From the NCBI GenBank assembly GCA_036399715.1, contig DASWMO010000335.1:1-8953 (forward strand): a stretch of 8,953 bases of DNA, given 5' to 3'. The notes below the pieces were generated by a model. The model saw only the letters and a program-made list of their open reading frames with translations, ran no database searches and was not told where the DNA came from. Shown here piece by piece: positions 5,938-8,953 of this stretch. The stretch's first letter is position 1; the number at the start of each line of letters is the position of its first letter. The position numbers and the translations under genes are program-made. Source of the stretch: DASVSE01 sp036399715 (GTDB lineage: Bacteria > Bacteroidota > Rhodothermia > Rhodothermales > Rubricoccaceae).

Positions 5938-6741
5938 TTACTCGCCCAACACCTCCCGAACGACTTCCGGGTGCGACAGGAACGGGTAGTCGAGCGCGTC
6001 CCGACTCGCAAACCGGTGGCGGACGGAGGTCTCCTCCATCGGCTCGGTCCACGCGGCATCCGCCATCTCCGCGACGATCAGGAGCAGCGGCCCGAACTCA
6101 TCCGCCGTCCCATCGAAGACGTGCGGCTCTCCGTCGTACCACGCGACGAGCAGCGTCGAGAGTGCGTCGTAGCTAAACGAGACCTCCTGGTGCGGGAGGT
6201 CGAGCCGGAGGCCCGCGGCGAGCGTGCTGAGCCGGTCGTACAGGTCGTGCCGACCGTGCGCGACGAATCGGCCGAGCGGGACTGTATCGTCGCCTTCCAG
6301 AACCCAGAACGTTCCGGAGGTGTCGATCTCCGCGTCCATCACCGGACACCCCATGAAGCAGCCGCCGAAGCGAATCGCGATCCGCTCTGGACGACGCGCC
6401 CGCGGCCGAGTTGGAAGGCGCTCGTAGCGTTCCCACTCTCCCTTGTCTAGATGGCGCGTCAACGTGTCTCTGGCGAGTGACCAGTTCGACCAGGCCGTAT
6501 CCGGCATCATCTCCCATGCCTGGGCCCACGATGGATCTATGCGAGCAGAGATGGATTGCAGCGGGTTAAACATGCTGTCCCCGCGGATCGTGAAGGTAGA
6601 CCTGTACCAACCAATCTCTCTAAACTCGACGCTGTCCCCCGTCTGAATCCAGTCGCCCTGAAGGTCGGCCGTCGCAAGTCTCCGCGGCGCCTCGCGGCAC
6701 CCGGCGACGGCGAGCAGGGCGAACAGACCGGCGAGGCGCAC
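5938..6741 (-). CDS. Putative lipoprotein with DUF6438-like domain
   Basis: The 267-residue product starts with a short lipoprotein signal peptide: MRLAGLFALLAVAGC, with lipobox VAGC and lipidated Cys15, so it should be anchored to a membrane in the cell envelope. After a section reading LQGDWIQTGDSVEF (27-40), which vaguely resembles the opening of lipocalin-like domains, comes IAIRFGGCFMGCPVMDAEID (121-140) followed by DTSGTFWVLEG (140-150). A C-F-x-G-C-P core and a strand with G near Y/W-x-G is what I recall for DUF6438, a domain of unknown function common in Bacteroidota lipoproteins. C128 and C132 could form a disulfide or bind a metal. The start codon is GTG at 6741 with no Shine-Dalgarno; the signal peptide supports it. 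It follows the membrane protein gene after a 27-base gap, perhaps in the same operon. Its DNA is clearly less GC-rich than its neighbours. Function unknown. Confidence 0.75.
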   Translation of the reverse strand: MRLAGLFALLAVAGCREAPRRLATADLQGDWIQTGDSVEFREIGWYRSTFTIRGDSMFNPLQSISARIDPSWAQAWEMMPDTAWSNWSLARDTLTRHLDKGEWERYERLPTRPRARRPERIAIRFGGCFMGCPVMDAEIDTSGTFWVLEGDDTVPLGRFVAHGRHDLYDRLSTLAAGLRLDLPHQEVSFSYDALSTLLVAWYDGEPHVFDGTADEFGPLLLIVAEMADAAWTEPMEETSVRHRFASRDALDYPFLSHPEVVREVLGE

Positions 6742-6768
6742 AGGAGGTCGGGCGGGCGAGCCGCCAAC

Positions 6769-7158
6769 CTACGCGCCGGGCGCCTCGACCGGCGACCGGC
6801 GGAGAACGACGCCGAACAGGACCGCGCCGAGCAGCAGAATCCCGAACCCGATGCCTGCCGCGACGCTCGGCCCGTCCAGCAGGTGGCGCCCGAGCACGAG
6901 CGCCCCGACGACGGAGAACGTCTGGTTGCCGGCCACGACGGCCCGCCCGTAGATGCCGCCGATCACGAGCCCCCGCGCGGTCCACGTCAGCGACGCGAAC
7001 CCGAGAAACGCCGCGCCGACGAGCTGCGCCACGACGGGTGGCTCGCTGCCGACCGCCTCGGGCGCGAACAGCAGCACCAGACCGGCGACCGCGAGGAGCC
7101 CCGCGTATCCGCCGAGCAGGGCGATGCGGCTAGCGCCCACGTCCACCCCGGCCAGCAT
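6769..7158 (-). CDS. Small four-helix membrane protein, unknown function
   Basis: The 129-residue product is strongly hydrophobic, with four likely membrane helices at about 12-32, 42-60, 73-90 and 98-119. Between helices two and three is a polar, motif-like stretch, TARGLVIGGIYGRAVVAGNQ (60-79), which I recall only loosely from small uncharacterised membrane proteins; I cannot name a family. There are no catalytic motifs and no signal peptide separate from helix one. With the ATG at 7158 the gene overlaps the 3' end of the helicase gene by 29 bases in another frame. A GTG at 7140 would cut the overlap to 11 bases, remove six residues and leave all four helices; a GGGGTGG lies just upstream of it. 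Either way, coupling to the helicase is likely. The lipoprotein gene follows 27 bases later on the same strand. Confidence 0.7.
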   Translation of the reverse strand: MLAGVDVGASRIALLGGYAGLLAVAGLVLLFAPEAVGSEPPVVAQLVGAAFLGFASLTWTARGLVIGGIYGRAVVAGNQTFSVVGALVLGRHLLDGPSVAAGIGFGILLLGAVLFGVVLRRSPVEAPGA

Positions 7159-8458
7159 CGCGACCGCCGCCGGTCCCGCGCCCGGCCTGGCCGCCGGCTC
7201 CGCGGCCGCCCTGGCCGCGTCCGCCGCCCGCCGGGCCGCCCTTGGCGCCGCGCGGCGTGCGCGCCCTCGGCGGTCCGCTGCCGAGTTCGTAGCGCCGGTC
7301 GACCGGCGCCGCGAGGTCGCGCGGCGGCGGGACGAAGTCCGGGTAGCGTGCCTCCTCGATGGCGCGGCCGGTGTGCTTCTCGATGCCCCGCAGGTTCGGC
7401 GCCTCCTCGGGCGAGACGAACGAGATGGCCTCGCCCGTCGTCTCGGCGCGGCCCGTCCGGCCGATGCGGTGGATGTAGTCCTCCGGCACGTGCGGCGTGT
7501 CGAAGTTGACGACGTGCGAGACGCTGTCGAGGTCGATGCCGCGGCCGGCGAGGTCGGTCGCGACGAGGACCTTGAAGTCGCCGGCCTCGAAGCCCTGGAT
7601 GGCGCGCTGGCGCTGGCTCTGCGAGCGGTTCGAGTGGAGCGCGACGGCGCCGTAGCCCGCGCGGTCGAGCAGCTTCGTGATCTTGTCCGCGCGGTACTTC
7701 GTCCGCGAGAAGACGATGACCTTTTCGACGCCCTCGGCGTCGAGGATGTGGTGCAGGAGCGCCTGCTTGTCGTGCTCGGCGACGTGGACCGCGCGCTGCG
7801 TAACCGTCGCCGCGGGGTCGCGGCGGTTGCCGATCTCGACCGTCTCGGGGCGGTACAGGACCGTCTTGGCGAGCTGCTGGATCTCGGCCGGCATCGTCGC
7901 CGAGAAGAGCATCGTCTGGCGCTTCTCGGGCACGGCCGCGATGATGCGCTTGACGTCCTTCAGGAAGCCCATGTCGAGCATCCGGTCGGCCTCATCGAGG
8001 ACGAGCACGTCGATGTGCGTCAGGTCGATGGCGTTCTCCGAGAGAAAGTCCAGCAGGCGGCCCGGCGTCGCGACGAGGATGTCGCAGCCGCCGCGGAGCG
8101 CGTCGCGCTGCCCGCCCTTGCCGACGCCGCCGTAGATGGTGACGCTCTTGAGGCCCGTGCGGGCGCCGTAGGTCTGGACGGCCTGCTCGACCTGGATGCA
8201 CAGCTCGCGCGTCGGCGTGACGACGAGCGCGCGGGGCACGCGCTTGCCGCGCGTGGGCTCCTTGACGAGGTAGTCGAGGATCGGGAGGACGAACGCGGCC
8301 GTCTTGCCGGTCCCCGTCTGGGCCACGCCGACGACGTCGACGCCGTCGAGCGCGAGCGGCAGCGTCGCCGCCTGGACGGGCGTCGGGGTGGTGTAACCCG
8401 AGTCTTTGACGCCCTGCAGGACGGACGGAGAGAGGCCGAGGGAGTCGAACGAGGTCAT
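7130..8458 (-). CDS. rhlE: DEAD-box ATP-dependent RNA helicase, RhlE type
   Basis: The 442-residue protein has a complete DEAD-box core of two RecA-like domains, which unwinds short RNA duplexes with ATP and typically works in ribosome assembly or RNA decay. Seen in order: Q motif region FDSLGLSPSVLQGVKDSGY (4-22) with TPTPVQ (24-29), AQTGTGKT (46-53, motif I), PTREL (82-86), TPGR (131-134), DEAD (155-158), SAT (186-188), TDLAGRGID (301-309) and HRIGRTGR (330-337). The core ends near 375. A tail of about 45 residues from PPRAR (396-400) is almost only Gly, Arg, Ala and Gln in RGG-like units, a common RNA-binding extension of RhlE proteins. The ATG start gives the Q motif its usual place close to the N-terminus. 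The gene lies 100 bases after the response regulator gene and overlaps the membrane protein gene. RhlE is the best subgroup guess; CshA or DeaD are less likely because no DbpA/CsdA-type RNA-binding domain is present. Confidence 0.94.
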   Translation of the reverse strand: MTSFDSLGLSPSVLQGVKDSGYTTPTPVQAATLPLALDGVDVVGVAQTGTGKTAAFVLPILDYLVKEPTRGKRVPRALVVTPTRELCIQVEQAVQTYGARTGLKSVTIYGGVGKGGQRDALRGGCDILVATPGRLLDFLSENAIDLTHIDVLVLDEADRMLDMGFLKDVKRIIAAVPEKRQTMLFSATMPAEIQQLAKTVLYRPETVEIGNRRDPAATVTQRAVHVAEHDKQALLHHILDAEGVEKVIVFSRTKYRADKITKLLDRAGYGAVALHSNRSQSQRQRAIQGFEAGDFKVLVATDLAGRGIDLDSVSHVVNFDTPHVPEDYIHRIGRTGRAETTGEAISFVSPEEAPNLRGIEKHTGRAIEEARYPDFVPPPRDLAAPVDRRYELGSGPPRARTPRGAKGGPAGGGRGQGGRGAGGQAGRGTGGGRDAGRGGRGR

Positions 8459-8498
8459 GCAGACAGACGTGTGGAACCGCCCCCAGACTACCGCCAGC

Positions 8499-8510
8499 CG
8501 CCGCGCGGCG
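8499..8510. other. Perfect 12-base palindrome in the regulator-helicase gap
   Basis: CGCCGCGCGGCG is its own reverse complement and lies about 40 bases upstream of the helicase start. It could be a regulator site or a chance product of high GC. No promoter of the Bacteroidota TTTG/TAnnTTTG form was convincing in this gap. Confidence 0.25.
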
Positions 8511-8521
8511 CGGAGAAGAGG

Positions 8522-8536
8522 CGGGCAAGTCGCCCG
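8522..8536 (-). terminator. Weak terminator-like hairpin after the response regulator gene
   Basis: On the minus strand CGGGC-GACTT-GCCCG forms a five-pair stem with a five-base loop, 22 bases after the regulator's TAG stop. It is followed by the pyrimidine-rich CCTCTTCTCC but not by a real T-run. It may partly separate transcription of the regulator from the helicase gene. Confidence 0.25.
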
Positions 8537-8558
8537 GGCGCACGGCTCGGCGTGCCGG

Positions 8559-8953
8559 CTACAGCGTCGGCGGCGTGCCCGTGAGGGAGCGCTCGACCCA
8601 CAGCACGGCCCGCTGCACGAACTCGGGCGCGTGCTCGATGCCCATCTTCTTCTTGATGTTGGCGCGGTGGCTCTCGACCGTCTTGGGGCTCAGGCCGAGG
8701 CGCTCGGCGATCTCCTGCGTCGTCCGGCCGCGGCCGAAGTGCTCGAAGACCTCGATCTCGCGGTCCGTGAGCGGGTCCACGGCCGACGCCGCAGCCGGGG
8801 CCTGCGTGAGACGGCTCAGGATGAGCCGCTCGCGGAGCTTCTCGGAGAGGTAGAGGTGCCCCGCGAGCACACGCCGGATCGCGTCGACCACGTTGCCCGC
8901 CGACTCGTGCTTCATGAGGTAGCCCCGCGCGCCGGCGGCGAGCGCGCGCTCGG
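8559..8953 (-). CDS. NarL/FixJ-family response regulator, C-terminal part (5' end outside window)
   Basis: The frame runs off the right edge; 130 residues are visible. The first, ERALAAGARGYLMKHES, are the end of a receiver domain: the AGARGYLMK segment carries the conserved lysine (14th visible residue) that helps pass on the phosphorylation signal. The phosphorylated aspartate lies outside the window. After a linker (about 45-59) comes a LuxR-type DNA-binding domain: LTDREIEVFEHFGRGRTTQE, then IAERLGLSPKTVESHRANIK with recognition helix at about 88-103. So this is a two-component transcription regulator acting on DNA, normally paired with a sensor histidine kinase that may lie further right. 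An internal ATG at 8915 is within the receiver domain and is not the start. Nothing in the window identifies its signal or targets; that it controls the helicase gene downstream is possible but unsupported. Confidence 0.92.
   Translation of the reverse strand, partial: ERALAAGARGYLMKHESAGNVVDAIRRVLAGHLYLSEKLRERLILSRLTQAPAAASAVDPLTDREIEVFEHFGRGRTTQEIAERLGLSPKTVESHRANIKKKMGIEHAPEFVQRAVLWVERSLTGTPPTL

Noticed and set aside
5851..6450. Plus-strand open frame of 199 residues crossing the repeat into the lipoprotein region
   Set aside because: Begins inside the palindromic repeat (SLDKLGMT pattern) and lies antisense to a gene with a clear lipoprotein signal peptide.
6953..8584. Plus-strand open frame of about 543 residues opposite the helicase
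   Set aside because: Composition is Arg/Asp/Val-rich repeats mirroring the helicase codons, and the helicase on the other strand has every family motif.

Overview
The window is a GC-rich (about 70% or more in the genes counted) bacterial chromosome segment. The arginine genes are of the Bacteroidota/Rhodothermota type: a succinylornithine-type transcarbamylase and an ArgB with the Bacteroidota-like E-x-G-G-V segment in place of L-T-D-V-x-G. Gene starts mostly lack Shine-Dalgarno sequences. High GC combined with Bacteroidota-type arginine genes points to a Rhodothermota organism (Rhodothermales, perhaps a Rubricoccaceae-like marine bacterium). This is an inference from protein motifs, not a database result.

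Region 1 (1-5718, + strand) is an arginine biosynthesis operon running argC (3' end only), argD, argF', argB, argE, argH. Four of the five junctions are stop/start overlaps (ATGA three times, TAATG once), so the genes are probably translationally coupled. The one exception is a 91-base gap between argD and argF', which holds a bulged hairpin and a 20-base near-palindrome. Together the products take the N-acylglutamate kinase step (ArgB) through phosphate reduction (ArgC), transamination (ArgD), carbamoylation of N-acylornithine (ArgF'), removal of the acyl group from N-acylcitrulline (ArgE) and, after the argininosuccinate synthase (not in the window), argininosuccinate cleavage (ArgH). Residues in ArgF' argue that the acyl group is succinyl, as in Bacteroides, and not acetyl.

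Region 2 (5719-5937) is the gap between convergent genes. It holds a small hairpin just after argH and a long imperfect palindromic repeat of the dispersed GTCATCC...GGATGAC type.

Region 3 (5938-8953, all - strand) reads from right to left. It has the C-terminal part of a NarL/LuxR-type response regulator running off the window, an RhlE-type DEAD-box RNA helicase with a glycine/arginine-rich tail, a small four-helix membrane protein overlapping the helicase 3' end, and a lipoprotein with a DUF6438-like C-F-x-G-C-P core. The lipoprotein gene is clearly less GC-rich than its neighbours.

No RNA genes, insertion sequences, phage genes, CRISPR arrays or defence systems were found. The window looks like ordinary chromosomal core plus a little accessory material. 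Its most interesting parts are the substrate logic of the arginine pathway, the argD-argF' gap, the intergenic repeat and the unusual lipoprotein.
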